From: Pyrenophora tritici-repentis
Lineage: Eukaryota; Ascomycota; Dothideomycetes; Pleosporales; Pleosporaceae
Direction of reading: 5' to 3'
DNA length: 64,000 nucleotides
Assembly: GCF_003171515.1 (NCBI RefSeq)
Contig: NC_089399.1
Span: forward strand, 3,410,001-3,474,000
Shown here one piece after another: positions 37,165 through 48,607 of the stretch. The notes beneath the pieces are model-generated. The model was not told the origin of the DNA. It ran no database searches and worked only from the letters and a program-made list of their open reading frames with translations. The position numbers were made by a program, and so were the translations under genes. Each line of letters starts with the position of its first letter. Position 1 is the stretch's first letter.

Positions 37165-38609
37165 TTAAGCGCCCACGATCCCTTCTACCCATTCAATGTC
37201 CTCCCACGTCGCCTCCCATATGTTGAGTACCGTCAGCCTCCATTCCTTCCCATCGCGCTTCATGGTGCCCATGCACCGACACATCCGTCCCTCTTGTAGA
37301 AGACGGCGACCATCATACTCAAAGAGTTGAACTGGCTTCCAAATAGCGGCTGTGTACATACCCGTGACATACGGCGGTTTGGCATGGAAGAGATCGCAAA
37401 ACGTGAATTTCTGCTCGGAGCCAGTCCGTTCCGAAGCAAGCACCCTGGCGTATAGCTCAATGATGATTTGGTATCCAGACTTGGCTGCTTGGAAGCTCTG
37501 ATTGATCGCCTCGCCAATCCGAAAGCATGTCTTTAGTCGAGTGTTTGACGAAAGACCTATGATGGGCGAACGGTCACGGACAGGCTCAGGAAAAGGCGGT
37601 CTAACAATAGGCTTTTGGGCCTTTGCAGACCCCACATCGTTAGCCGCGACCAGTAGTCGAGTCGTAGGAGTTACTGGAGAGACGAACGGCTTTGAGGGGC
37701 GCTGAGAAGTGTTGGCCATGGAACTTTTGAGCTCACTTATGTCATCATTTTCGTTGCTTGTCTTTTGAGGTGAGCTCACAGGGCTGTTAGTGCTGTCAGG
37801 GTACAGTTTGTCAACCTCAGACGTCAACATCAAAAGTTCCTCGTCGTCAATATCGAAGTCAAAGTCATCAACACCAGAGTCGGAATCGTCATTGCGCTGT
37901 AAAGTCAAATCCCCGGTAGGTGACGCTGACACGGTCTCTTGGCTAGCAGTCAGCGCGGATGGTGCCGCTGGATATGCTCGAGGAACATCTTCTGGGACCT
38001 GATCGGCATGATGTGAAAGGACGTCACTGGCGATTGCCGTCTCAAGGGCCGTAGCAGTCAATAGCTGTGACTGTGGATTCGCATTGACTCCAGCTTTGGG
38101 ATTTGATCTTGCAGGTTTGCGAATAGGCTTTGTCACACGAGAACTTTGTGAGATACTTTGCCGGTCCGGCATGTCACTTTCAGGTGTATTCGTCTGTGAA
38201 TTACCGAGGAAGTCGTCGCAAACTTTCAGCCTCCGTCGCTTGCGTACTGGCTTCGGAGGCGGACTTTCTCGTACAGCTGGCAGAGGGGCATATTTCTCAA
38301 GATGCGTGGGTTCATCCGTACTGCCAAGACCAAGGTACTGAGCGACTGCAGGATTATGACTCCGTCGTCCGCTACCGGCGGCTCTGCGGCGTGACTGATT
38401 CTGCTGGATAGGTAAAGATGCTGAAGACTGAGGTGTCAAGAGCTGCGCTGGTTGCTGGTTGATGGCTGTGAAGCTAGAAGAAGGCGGAACTGCATGGGTG
38501 TTCCTGTGAGCCTCATATTAGTTCGAATCAAGACACCGGAGAATAGTAAGAAACGGTAAGTGAAGGCGCTGTGGGCTCCTCACACATCGTCGCCAATTTG
38601 ATCTGTCAT
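37165..38609 (-). CDS. conserved fungal protein with C-terminal OB-like domain
   Basis: Minus-strand exons 38609-38584 (MTDQIGDD plus a split codon) and 38503-37165, with an 80-bp intron whose donor GTGAGG keeps frame, give 454 residues. The first two thirds are disordered and basic or acidic (KPVRKRRRLKVCDDF, DFDFDIDDEELLMLT). The last about 130 residues are compact: LKTCFRIGEAINQSFQAAKS, then IIIELYARVLASERTG, CDLFHAKPPYVTGMY and WRLTVLNIWEATWEDIEWVE. The alternation of beta-like segments with a C-terminal helix suggests an OB-type fold, possibly DNA-binding, but that is inference. I cannot assign a named family. The short first exon is needed because no ATG opens the long frame near its start. 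Confidence 0.65.
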
Positions 38610-39519
38610 TGTCCCTCCCTCGTAGCCGTGATACAGCATACCCGGCGTTTGCATTATCACAACATGATGCATATGTCTGCGAAGTGAGAGAAGTGAGGTT
38701 CGGAAGCTTGGTGAGGGGAGGCGCGCTATGCGTGGGATGCGCCTTCCTTGACTTACTCAGCCCCCACTGCGGGGTGGTGGCTGCATCAAGGCAGCCGGAC
38801 TTTGTTCACATATCGCGTGCACTTAGCAAACTTCGACAGATACTTTCCGTCTCGATCCCATACATCTGTCTTCTCTTCCTCCTGGGACTGCACGAGTCGC
38901 CAATACCCCTTCTGCTGAGACGGTGTGCTATTTCAATCTCATCTGTAACACTAGATCCTGACGTTCAGACCACTTCTCCGACCTCTTCCAGACCGTGGTG
39001 AGAACGCCAGACGGCCTTTGACCCTAATCCGCCCTGACACTCACGAAAACGTCTTTGTCCGGAGTGCACTGTTTCCAAGTGTAAAAATAAAGCAGTTCGT
39101 TGGCTGGCTTTTTCACGATGCCGGTAAGCCATGTCCAGATTTGTCAGTCTATAAGACTCCCCAAACATCGTGTCTTTTGCGTGCACCACAGCCCTCCCCC
39201 AATCCCTTTTTCCAAGTTTCTCTATACTTCTATAGAATAGTCATGGCTTCGAACATACAACATCTCGATATGCAGTCGCTTCTTGATGGGGGAGACACTT
39301 TGCGGAACTTCTACCTCCTACAGCTGCCTTTCCGGTAAGGCATCTTATCGCAAAAGCCTGCTCAGAAAAAGCACATTCACTTCCAAGCCCCCTCGCAAGT
39401 TACTTCATCATCACAAAGATCCACAGGCTTATGCAGAGCTGCCAATCTTTGAGAACCCGTGCCCGTTGTGTGTATTCAACCATTGGCGAAAAGTACTAAA
39501 GCTCTGGCTCCGACAATAG
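38610..39519. promoter_or_regulatory. divergent promoter region, may hide LSB5 first exon
   Basis: About 910 bp between a minus-strand start and the first secure exon of the LSB5-like gene. A short initial exon must lie here. Candidates are ATG-CCG at 39119-39124 followed by GTAAGC, which is in the right phase but implies a 395-bp intron, and the frame beginning at 39243, which is in the wrong phase. Neither is proven. Confidence 0.4.
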
Positions 39520-40827
39520 AAGCATGCATTTTCAGCCGTCACGGTCCAGATCGATCGACTGACAAGCGAGCAATACGAGGAGAACGTAGGTCATCTTAAA
39601 TTGCTGTTCGTACCATACTAAGCAGTTCAGGATGTTGGTGGAGTTGTTGACCTAATCGAAGTCATTCGAATCCAGTCATCTGGACCTACAGAAGCCGCTA
39701 GAGCTCTGCGAAAGAAGCTGTGAGTATAAATGCTGCATTTACAATATCTTTATCTAACATTTCTAAGCAAATACGGCAATGTTCATCGGCAGTTACGCGC
39801 GTTGGTAATCATGGACTCTTTGATCCAGAACGCGGGGCCTAGGTTTCAAAAGGCTTTTGCAGATGAACCACTCCTAGAGAGATTGCGAATCTTGGCCAGG
39901 GATGATACGGTAGATGCAGAAGTGCGACAGAAAGCTAACGTTTTGTTTCGAGGATGGGCTGTGGCGTACAAGGGAACGCCTGGACTCGAACGTATAGCAG
40001 CACTGCACAAAGAACTGCCGCGCACAAAACGTCCTCAACCACAACAATCTCGAATTGTCAGACAGCAAGATGCCGAGGCTGCACGTGAGCGCGAGGAGCA
40101 TTCAACTTCTCCTCCTAGGAACAGGCGGCCGGAACCGCCAGCATCAAGATCATCGAACCCTGTGTCACTCGGCTCCACCTCTACCTCTACCTCAATCTTC
40201 AAGAGGGACAAGAAAGACAAGAAGAAGACCAAGGGACAGCCGTTCAATCTTGAAAGGGAGAAGGGTCAAATGTTGGAGACGATAGCGTCGGCCAATGTTG
40301 CTAGCACCAACTTACTAAACGGTTTACAACTCATCAACCGTGAACAAGAACGTGTTAGCGAGAACCCAGAAGTCATGCGACGCTTTGAGACGTGCAAGCA
40401 ACTTCGTCGCCAGATCCTACGTTACATCCACTTGGTAGAGTCGGAGCAGTACATTGGTGGCCTCCTCAACGCCAACGATGAGCTGGTCAAGGGTTTGATG
40501 GCATTCGAACTCATGGACAAGAGCATCGATGACGACAGTGATAGTGACAACGAGGAAGGCAACGTGGCAGCAAGTATGGCTGGTATGAGTATGAACGAGG
40601 CTGCGCCCCCGAAACCCCCAAGGCCGACGAGCATCCCTATGCCCTCTGCGTATTCTGGTAAACAGCGTGCTGAGCCAGAAAGTGAGCCAGAGGAGGACGA
40701 GGATGATCCATTCGGGGACAGCAATGGTAAGTTTACTGCATTTGTTTGACTATAGTTTGGTTAACGTTTGACAGCTATCAAAACACCGTTCGGCGAGAAG
40801 ACCCAGCCAACTTGGAGAGACGTCTAG
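39520..40827 (+). CDS. LSB5: LSB5-like VHS/GAT adaptor of actin patches and endocytosis (5' end unresolved)
   Basis: Secure exons 39520-39585, 39631-39719, 39768-40726 and 40775-40827 give about 388 residues plus a missing N-terminal residue or few. The VHS-type domain reads KHAFSAVTVQIDRLTSEQYE, then VVDLIEVIRIQSSGPTEAAR and KYGNVHRQLRALVIMDSLIQ. A charged linker (KRDKKDKKKTKG) is followed by a GAT-like helical bundle (LETIASANVASTNLLNGLQL to LLNANDELVKGLMAFELMD), which in relatives contacts ubiquitin and Arf. The acidic end carries DDPFGD and TPFGEKTQPTWRDV, short peptides of the kind bound by endocytic proteins. In yeast Lsb5 binds Las17 and Sla1 and links actin dynamics to membrane traffic. 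The start is not resolved: the first codon AAG follows a good acceptor at 39518-39519 and must be joined to an upstream mini-exon. Confidence 0.85.
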
Positions 40828-42469
40828 GCTGTCAGGGCTCACGGAGACATGTTACAAGGCACGGTGCTAGACTTTTAGGTTTCTGAATGCGTGCAATACC
40901 CTTCCTATACTGTCAGATATCACAACCATAGAGAAACACAACAAAACATCCATACATCGTTCCGATATGCTTCATCTCTGTTTGACCAAACGCGTGGTGT
41001 CAGCCACGTGCACTGCCACAAGGGCGACGTCATACACCAGTTACGCCATGTCATTCTAGGCCTAGTGCCGCGCGCAGCATTGAATCCAGGAAGCAGGTCT
41101 GACAAGCCTCGTCGACGGTATTAATTTCCCTCGCCATCTTCCCTCTACCTCTGTACAAAACATCCGTCTCACATCCCTCACCGTACTCTACAACCATTAC
41201 AACGTGCGTTACCCTCTCATTATCGTGCGCGCTTGCCAACAGCACACTGACATCACACCAGCGCAACTTCAACTCCAGCTCCCCGGACACAGCCCCCGCA
41301 AATCGAGACCCGCATCCTTTATCGCACGCATCTCGCATCCCTCCCCCCAACTTGCCTACCTATCTACGAGTGTCTTCCCATCTCGAACCTTTAATCTGCA
41401 AATATGCCTGCATCCACCTCCTCGACCCGCCGGTTCGATCGTCAAGCCTCAGGGCGGAAAGTGCAGTTGCATCAGCACGGATGACTGCAGTTGCTGCTGC
41501 CTTCCCTGCACGGTCATGTAAATGTGAACGATGAGGTGTGCGTTGTGGCGATGACGGTGTTGTGGTAGAAGTTGTTGTTTGTGTATGCACGCGAACAACA
41601 GCGTCACGGAGTGCACAACGCCGGCGCGTACAAGATGGGTGTTTTGCATTCTTGGGTTCTAATGTTTTGAGCGACAGCATACTGGATGATTACACTGGAG
41701 TTTCGGGAGTGTTTGTTTGCGATTGAATGCGTCGTATTGAGCATCAATTTATCGTAACTGGATATTCTGAATTCGTGCCGTGTTGGATTGCTGATGTGAT
41801 TGTTTGGTCACTATTTCCCCTCACTTCAAAGATACGCCTATGCTTCTGCAGTCCTCAGGACAGTTCTTATAACATCTAACAGCATCCATGCTTCCCCAAA
41901 CGACAACATCAAAAGACGCCAAGCCCAGCCCTACCACCCACACCCCTCTCAAGCGACCACGTGAAACATGCCCTCCAACACTAAGCCACTGACCAAACAA
42001 ACTTCGGGACGCGAAGCGCCCAGCTTTTGCTGAGCGCGTGTGCCGAAACACCGGGACCGGCTATGTACTGTATGTGTGTTGGACTTGGACTTAGTGGGGG
42101 GTTGGAAAATCAGACCACATGGGCAGAGAGTTGCATATTTCCAAGACTGGATAAGACCCTTGGGAAGCTTGGGTAGTGCTATTTCCGGAGTTTATCCAGA
42201 GTGGGAGAGGTTTGGTAAGCGGGGGTGGGGGATAGTACGGAGATAGTACAGAGTAAAGAAGTAACGAGAAGACGAGAAGTAACCAATGTTTGATATTTGA
42301 TGTACCGATTTGTGCTCGTAAGAGCGACCTAACTAACTACCTAGCTAATCAACCCATATCATCTATTAAGAGAAATCCGTAGCTGAGAAAAAATAGTGGT
42401 ATCATAAGATGTGATGATGAGAAGCCGAAAAAAGAAAAAGTAACTGTGAATCCCCGAGAATGCAAAAGT
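40828..42469. other. 1.6-kb convergent intergenic region
   Basis: LSB5 and the membrane-protein gene converge here. Apart from the cysteine-rich frame listed separately, no coding sequence is supported. Stretches at 41760-42340 are AT-rich and show no structure I can name. Confidence 0.4.
41402..41521 (+). CDS. candidate cysteine-rich (metallothionein-like) peptide, start unresolved
   Basis: The frame ending with TAA at 41519-41521 finishes GGKCSCISTDDCSCCCLPC plus TVM: seven Cys within sixteen residues, in Cys-x-Cys and Cys-Cys-Cys clusters. This is the pattern of small fungal metallothioneins, which bind copper, zinc or cadmium in the cytosol. No ATG opens this frame. An ATG at 41404 begins an overlapping frame (MPASTSSTRRFDRQ) that would reach the Cys cluster only with a single-base correction or an unseen splice. 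The region before it is pyrimidine-rich like a leader. Either a broken or mis-assembled small gene or a chance cluster is possible. Confidence 0.35.
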   Translation: MCLHPPPRPAGSIVKPQGGKCSCISTDDCSCCCLPCTVM

Positions 42470-43332
42470 TTACTCCATAAAACATGAGCGGGTATCAATC
42501 TGCTCTTCCTCCATTTGGTAAATCGTGAATTTCGTTGCTTCCAAAAGCTCCAGCTGTGATGTCGTGGCGCTTTCATCGAGAAGCTGCACTGACGACTCAT
42601 GCTCTGCACCCAGCAAACATGTCGATACTGATACTGTGATTTGGTCCGTCGTGGTGTCTGTGGGCTTCTGGACTTGCCCTCCCAGTGGCTCATCTCCGGA
42701 GACGAGATGCCCATGTGTGGCGCAGCAGCGCGAGTTGCTTTGTTTCTAAACGAATGTGGCTATCCATCTCTCCAAGATGTGATGTTCAATTCCTCACGCT
42801 AGTGATTGTGGTAGTCGTCTGTGGCGCCTTGTTGGCGAGAGGAAGGCCCTTTTCAATGTCGCGCATCTTATTTGCGTTTTTGCCCGGAGGCGGCGAGTTG
42901 AGGCGAATACCGGTCCTTCTGTTTTGACGGTTCTGGTGCGCTTGCTTGCTCGTATTGTCGGCGGTTGAGCGACCGGTAAAGCGGCGCGAGGCACGGCGGA
43001 TCGAGGCTCGGACATCCCATTGGCGTTTCTTTGCGAGCCACCATAGTGTTCCTGATGCGACTGCTATGGTTAGCTTGAGAGAACTTTGGGTCGGGATATG
43101 TCGACGTACTGGATCCGAGGACTACAACAACAGCGACTACGATGATTGCCGCGAGAGCACCACTTGACAGCGAGAAGGCGCCTTTGGAAGCACCTGCCGC
43201 GCCGGCATCGCTTGGGTCTTGCGGGTTGTCGCTCCCTCCGTTGTACCCTGGAGGAGGAAGTTCACTACCCGTGGTATCCTGAGCCAAGACAAGAAGAGGA
43301 AGGAGCAACGAGAGGAGGAGAGACCCGCTCAT
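42470..43332 (-). CDS. single-pass membrane protein with signal peptide, unknown function
   Basis: Minus-strand exons 43332-43110, 43051-42798 and 42745-42470, with introns of 58 and 52 bp, join in frame to 250 residues. The N-terminus is a clear signal peptide (MSGSLLLSLLLPLLVLAQ) followed by a short, Gly/Pro/Asp-rich outside segment of about 45 residues. One transmembrane helix follows (GALAAIIVVAVVVVLG) with a basic cytosolic border (WWLAKKRQWDVRASIRRASR), predicting a type I orientation. The cytosolic tail of about 150 residues is polar; exon 3 is acidic and ends RSCFME. Each exon alone is short, and a read-through of the second donor would stop after SVRN. The architecture resembles fungal wall-stress or mid-type sensors in miniature, but the outside region is too short for that to be claimed. 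Confidence 0.65.
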
Positions 43333-45053
43333 GATGTTGATGTGCACTGTTGGAATGCGGCGTAGCAAGACGTGGAGAAATGGAAGCTTTGTGGTAACAC
43401 GAGGATGGCGTGAAGGAGGTTCGATCAAGTGGATGACTACCAACAAGCTCGCTACCAGCATCGAGGGCACGTCTCTATATTTGCATGCCTACTCGGGAAC
43501 CTTTTTTCTTCCAAGCCAATGTCTTTGCCCATGGCTATTCCATACCCCGCCAGTCTCAGCCTTTCTCGGCGGTTAACTGTGTGCGCTTGGACGGCCGACC
43601 AGGTTGGCTGCCGGATCTGTCCATCAGGCCATCTTCTTAATATAGCGCCATGGGCGTCGAATTGAGTCGGCTTGGGAGCGTAAGCTGCGCGGATTGGTAG
43701 GCGTAAAGAGTAGTACGGCGCGTAACATGGTGGAAGAAGATCACAGTGCAGCGGAGCTAGTGCGGCCTGAATTCTCATTGGATGCAACCCGGCTGTACGC
43801 ACCCGGCTAGCAATGTCGCCGCACACTTTGGTCTCAGGGGTGCCAGCAACGTTTGCCCGTCGTTAATTGCAAGCCCTATGTATGACAAGTGCTATCGCAG
43901 TCGGTGAGGCCGTAGTAGACCTATCTTTGCTTTGTACCGGCCTGTCGACTGGTATACGTCTTCTGACGACATGGATAGTCTCCCCACTATCATTTCGACT
44001 ACCTCTAAGCAGCCCCACGCACTCTTGGAGTATGCACTCCGGTTTGTCCACTGCGTCGTGAACGAGAATGGTATTCGTGGTGTTTGAGCGTGATGAGGCG
44101 ACGGCGCGTCATGATGCCCTAGCTTCATTCGGCATGCCACGGTGTGTAGGTATTTCTGGCTCCTCATTTCCGGTGCAGTTGACGTGAGCCATTAATAATT
44201 CGGTAGGATGTGTCCAAGGAAACGAAAAACAAAAAACAAAAGAACGTCTTGGTTGATCTGCAATGGGCGCGTACTTGGTATCGACAAAGACGTGTACAGC
44301 GCCAGTCTGTCACGCACTGTGTTCGAGCAGATGTTGGTTGCTTCATCTCTTACCCCACTCATGGAGGCGGGTGTATAGTTTTGCACGGCATAGCCAAACG
44401 ATGTCATCTGGGAGCAGTGGTGGCCGCTTGAAGCAATCACAACAACACCAGTGAAAGCGATCAAGATGCCACATGCCGTTTCGTGCGCGTTTGTAGACTC
44501 GGTTGTTCCTGCAACGTCTTTGGCAATTGTACCGGACGCGACTTTGGAATGGAGACATAAGCCCGGCATACTTCTAAGGAGGTGTGAAGACCATAAGGAT
44601 ATAGGACGAGATGTATAGGAGAAAAACGCGTTAGGTAGGTTGGCGGCTGCGACAGAAGAGGAAGATATTGCATAGAGATGCAAGGGTGCGGAGTGCCAGG
44701 TAGGTGCAGTAAAGTGGTGTGAGCAGTGAGGTTTGCTGGAAAATTTCACACATTTCCTGGGTATCTTCTGTTGCCCATTGTATCCTCCTGCTGTTATTTG
44801 CGCTCTGAGCCTGATTTCTGCCAATGATATTTGTCACGCCATCCAGGTGTGGCTTCCTTCCCTCGCGGAGGGAAGAGCGAAGGAAAGCGCAGAGCTGCCA
44901 TCTTCGTCACTTCTGCTTTCTGCCACGACCCCTCACCTTCGTCTATCTCATCACAACTGCCTCAAGGCGTAATTGCTTCCTCGTTCTCCTACCCGTCATA
45001 CTGCGTCTTACGTTCTCCCGTCCGTATCGAGCCTCGCAGCGTCCACACCGCCG
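43333..45053. promoter_or_regulatory. divergent intergenic region before the coiled-coil gene
   Basis: A 1.7-kb gap between two divergent genes. A 210-codon minus-strand frame at 44192-44824 has no domain and no splice context and is treated as chance. The region should contain both promoters; no specific site is visible. Confidence 0.4.
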
Positions 45054-45814
45054 ATGGCTGAGGGTCGTAGAAAGGGCGCGTGGGCCTCCCAGCCTTCACG
45101 GCTTAGGAATGAAATACTTGCGGAATCTATAGGAGGACAGAGTGATGCTCCAAAGCATGTTATCCAAGTGCCACATAGCGATACCATAGTTCTAGAGACA
45201 CAGCTAGATGAGGGTGGACAATTCGCAGAAGGCGACTTCCTCATCAACAATCAGCAAGATGTTAGAGAGAATTCTCTTAGTCCAGATGATCAGGCGGTGA
45301 TAGATCGCTTGTCAACGACGAAGAAAGCCAAAGCGTCCGAGTCGTCCTCATTCAACGTCAAATGGCTTGCCAAGCGAATCACCGAACCCATCAACCAACC
45401 CGTGTCTTCTGATTTAAATGGATTTTCTTTCATGCCAATCAAGAAGGCTCAACACAAGAGATCACTAAAATCGAAAGACACGACCAAAGAGGTTGCCAAC
45501 CTGGCCAGCTTAACTTTGCCCACACTACCAGAACGTGGCAAGCAACACTCCAAGGGTAAGATTCATGTCCTTTTGAAATGTACTTGACTAAAACTCGAAT
45601 AGGTATCACTGAACTTGCTGCAGGTAGCATCGTCCCTCCACCGCGTACACCCAAAATCGAACAGCATGTGCCGGATAGCACCACTGTGCATGGTATGGGA
45701 GAGATACAGCCCTTGTCTAAGAAGACAAATACCACTCGGCTCCAACAAAAGCCCATCGATCTACAGTAAGAATCACGAAGATGCAGCTAGGGCATAACTG
45801 ACAGACTTAGCCAT

Positions 45815-45942
45815 CAGACTTGTCAACAATCAATCAGATCGGCATGATTGATTCCTATCTAGGCTAAAGGCTGCCTAATGAAGTAATTCTTTAACCTATA
45901 TAGGAATCAATCATGTCGATCGATTGATTGTTGACAAGTCTG
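45815..45942. mobile_element. hAT-type MITE (128 bp) in intron 2
   Basis: The element begins CAGACTTGTCAACAATCAAT and ends with its reverse complement. The terminal inverted repeats are about 54 bp and imperfect, leaving a loop of about 20 bases, so the whole element can fold as a hairpin. It is flanked by an 8-bp direct repeat TTAGCCAT (45807-45814 and 45943-45950), the target-duplication size of hAT transposons. It has no coding capacity and would need a transposase from elsewhere. Confidence 0.88.
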
Positions 45943-48404
45943 TTAGCCATACACAGACGGAAATAGCAATTGGTCCAGTACCTCCAGTACAGCCAAGTAG
46001 AAGAACCATCCATGAGATCAAGATGGTACGAACTGGGAAGAAGATTAAGAAGGGCAAGAAGGCGTTCCAGTCTCAACAACCCCAACAACCCACAGTACCT
46101 TGGCCACCGCGTGGGGGAACTGCCACAGATTTGGTCTGCAAGTCTAGTATGGTTGATGACGCGTTCTCAGCCAATCCACAGGATCTGTGTAAACCAAAGA
46201 CACAGGACGGTGTAACACATGGTGCTTTCGAAATGGATTCACAGGCACAACGCTCAGTTCAAGGGCATCAAGCGCCTGCTTACAACCACAAGTTAGTAGC
46301 TCGCAACATGCAGGACAACGAGAGCACACCACGTGAAGCGGAATCCTACGATATGTTTAAGGACATGCCAGAAAAAGTATCTCAGACCTTTCCGGTATCT
46401 TCAGCAAAACATGTATTCCCAACAACACCAACGACCGCTTCTTTCACCATCGTTGAGCAGCGCCATGTTGTCGGAGTGGATCAGCATTCACATCCAACCA
46501 TTCAAGATCAGTCAGCTTTGGCACCCGACCGGCAGGCATTGGTTGATCCTCCTCCTGACCAATATGCCGCCTCACAGACCCACGAGGTTCACCAAAGCCA
46601 CGTCCCGCAAATTGCCCAGTTGCCAAGCACCATGGCTACTATTGCTCAGCCCTCCCTGCCACAGACGGGAAAGAAAGCCGGACAGCCAAGGGAGGCTGAA
46701 GCTGTCCTTCATGGAGTCTCAGGTCGAGACGGATCTGATCGTGTCAACAAGCCACGAAGAAAGACACGAGTAGTCAGCGCACCCTCCCCTCATGCTACAC
46801 AGGGACCATCAATATCCACTGTCATGGAACAATCATTGAACGACCTGAAAGTGGCAATGTTGGCCGATAGCTACCTGATTCAACACGAACACAATACAAC
46901 AAAGAAACAGCATGAAGAGACGATTACAAAACTCCAAGACTCCATCGTTATGTGGGAGAAGAAGTATGAAGAGAGCCGCAAAGGCTACAGCAAGGTGCTG
47001 GATGGTGCGAAGAACAGGCAGAAATACCTCACCGGTCTTCAAAGCGACCTTGAACAGATGCAGAAGTACACCAATGACTGCGAGAAGGAGAGGAAAGAAG
47101 CTTGAAAAAAAATGACTGCCGAATTCGAGCAGGAAAAAAAGGTTCTAGGAGAAGAATTTGAAATGACAAGTCGCGAAGTCAACTGGAGGAGTTTTTCCAG
47201 ACCCTCACTTCGAAGATTGATTCACTGCATCCCTCCAAAGAAACGGCTGATGCGGACGGCATACAGAAGCTCGAAATCAAGGAATGCCTGAATGTCTTGC
47301 GAGGTCTCAAGGAAACAACTTCCTTGAAGGCTGAGAAAGTAGAAGACATGCTGAGCTCTGTAAACGAGCGGTAAACACTCCCCGAATCGTAAGTTACAAG
47401 AACCGGTTTGCTGACAGATTTAAAAGGTTGGAATCAGGCCTCGATAGCATCTTGAAGTCGGTGGAGTTCAAGACATCATCCGACCCGGGATTGCGTGAGT
47501 TCGTAGAAGACCAAGTGCAACATCTTCGAGTCGATATGACGAAATACGAGGAGATAGCTGTTGAGAATCGTAAGGTGTATGAGTCAAATGTTGCTCTCAA
47601 AGAGCAGCTCAAAGCGCAGCAATTGCATTCGTCCCGACTGGAAGAGCAGATCCAGACGTTCCAACAGTCGGAATCTGATATGAGGGCTCGGTCCAATCAA
47701 CTGGAGCGCGATTTGGACGACTTGAGGAAGGCACGCAGCCCAGGTTTCGATGTATCAGGGCTTGAACAAGGAAGTGCTCATCTACGGCAACAACTGAGGA
47801 AAGCGGAAGAAGGCCTAGAGGCAGCCAGTGTCGAAATGGAGACGCACAAGAAGCTCCGGCAATGTCTTGAACAGGACGGAGCAAGATACAAGGTAGACGT
47901 CATGGCACCAATGACTATGCCACGATTCTAACATGCTCCAGAAATGCTACGAGAATGCTAAAGCACATCTAAAGCAGATGGCTGCGGCACACCGATCCAA
48001 GGTAAAGAAGCATTGATGTTACCAAAACACCGTTAACATGGATTCTAGATGCAAAACGCGGCCGTGATGCGCACATGTCTCGTGAAGGATTGCGAGGACA
48101 AGATTGATAAGTACAAGCGTTGCTCGGAAGCTGAGATAAGCTGCCTCAAGTACGATTACAGCACGAAGGAGGCAGAGTGCACGGAGCTGAGCGACAAACT
48201 GGATATTTCCGCAGATCAGTTGAGCCAGATGAAAGAGAGTCTTGCCGGCCTTCAATCTAGTCTTGAAGACATGCGCAAGCAGCAACTAGTCGGCGAGACT
48301 AAGCTAAAGGATGCAACTCAGCAAAGTCTATCCAATTCAACCGAAGTGGCTCGTCTCCGGGAGCGACTGCAACAGACAAAAGAGAAGCTTCATGCTAAGA
48401 CAGG

Positions 48405-48409
48405 AGATC
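48405..48409. repeat. target-site duplication AGATC, left copy
   Basis: Five-base duplication directly outside the left LTR; the matching copy is at 61582-61586. Removal of one copy plus the element restores the host reading frame. Confidence 0.93.
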
Positions 48410-48579
48410 TGATGAAGGTGGAGAAACGTGCGTGAACTTGTTGTATTGGAGCTACGGGAGAAGAGAGAATATCTATGGTGCGCGCACGGAGCAGCTGACT
48501 AATCAGTGCCTGGCCAATCAGAGCACGGGAAGCCTGATTCACCGTGAATACTAGTGAAGGCTCTCACCGCGTCTCGACA
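48410..48579 (-). repeat. Copia 3' LTR
   Basis: 170 bp, TG to CA, the same as the copy at 61412-61581 at every base I compared. On the element's strand this is the downstream LTR. Confidence 0.93.
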
Positions 48580-48607
48580 CACCCCCACAGGACCTGATAG
48601 TCCTGCT

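Noticed and set aside
44192..44824. 210-codon minus-strand open frame
   Set aside because: No domain or exon structure; short hydrophobic stretches only. Not enough to call a gene.
47103..47105. In-frame TGA as a possible selenocysteine or readthrough codon
   Set aside because: Fungi of this group lack the selenocysteine system, and the nearby frame shift and A8 run make mutation or assembly error far simpler.
48409..48579. 171-bp direct repeats at 48409-48579 and 61411-61581 first read as a very long target duplication
   Set aside because: Trimming to TG...CA leaves 170-bp LTRs with an independent 5-bp AGATC duplication outside, and the Copia gene order and orientation fit LTRs.
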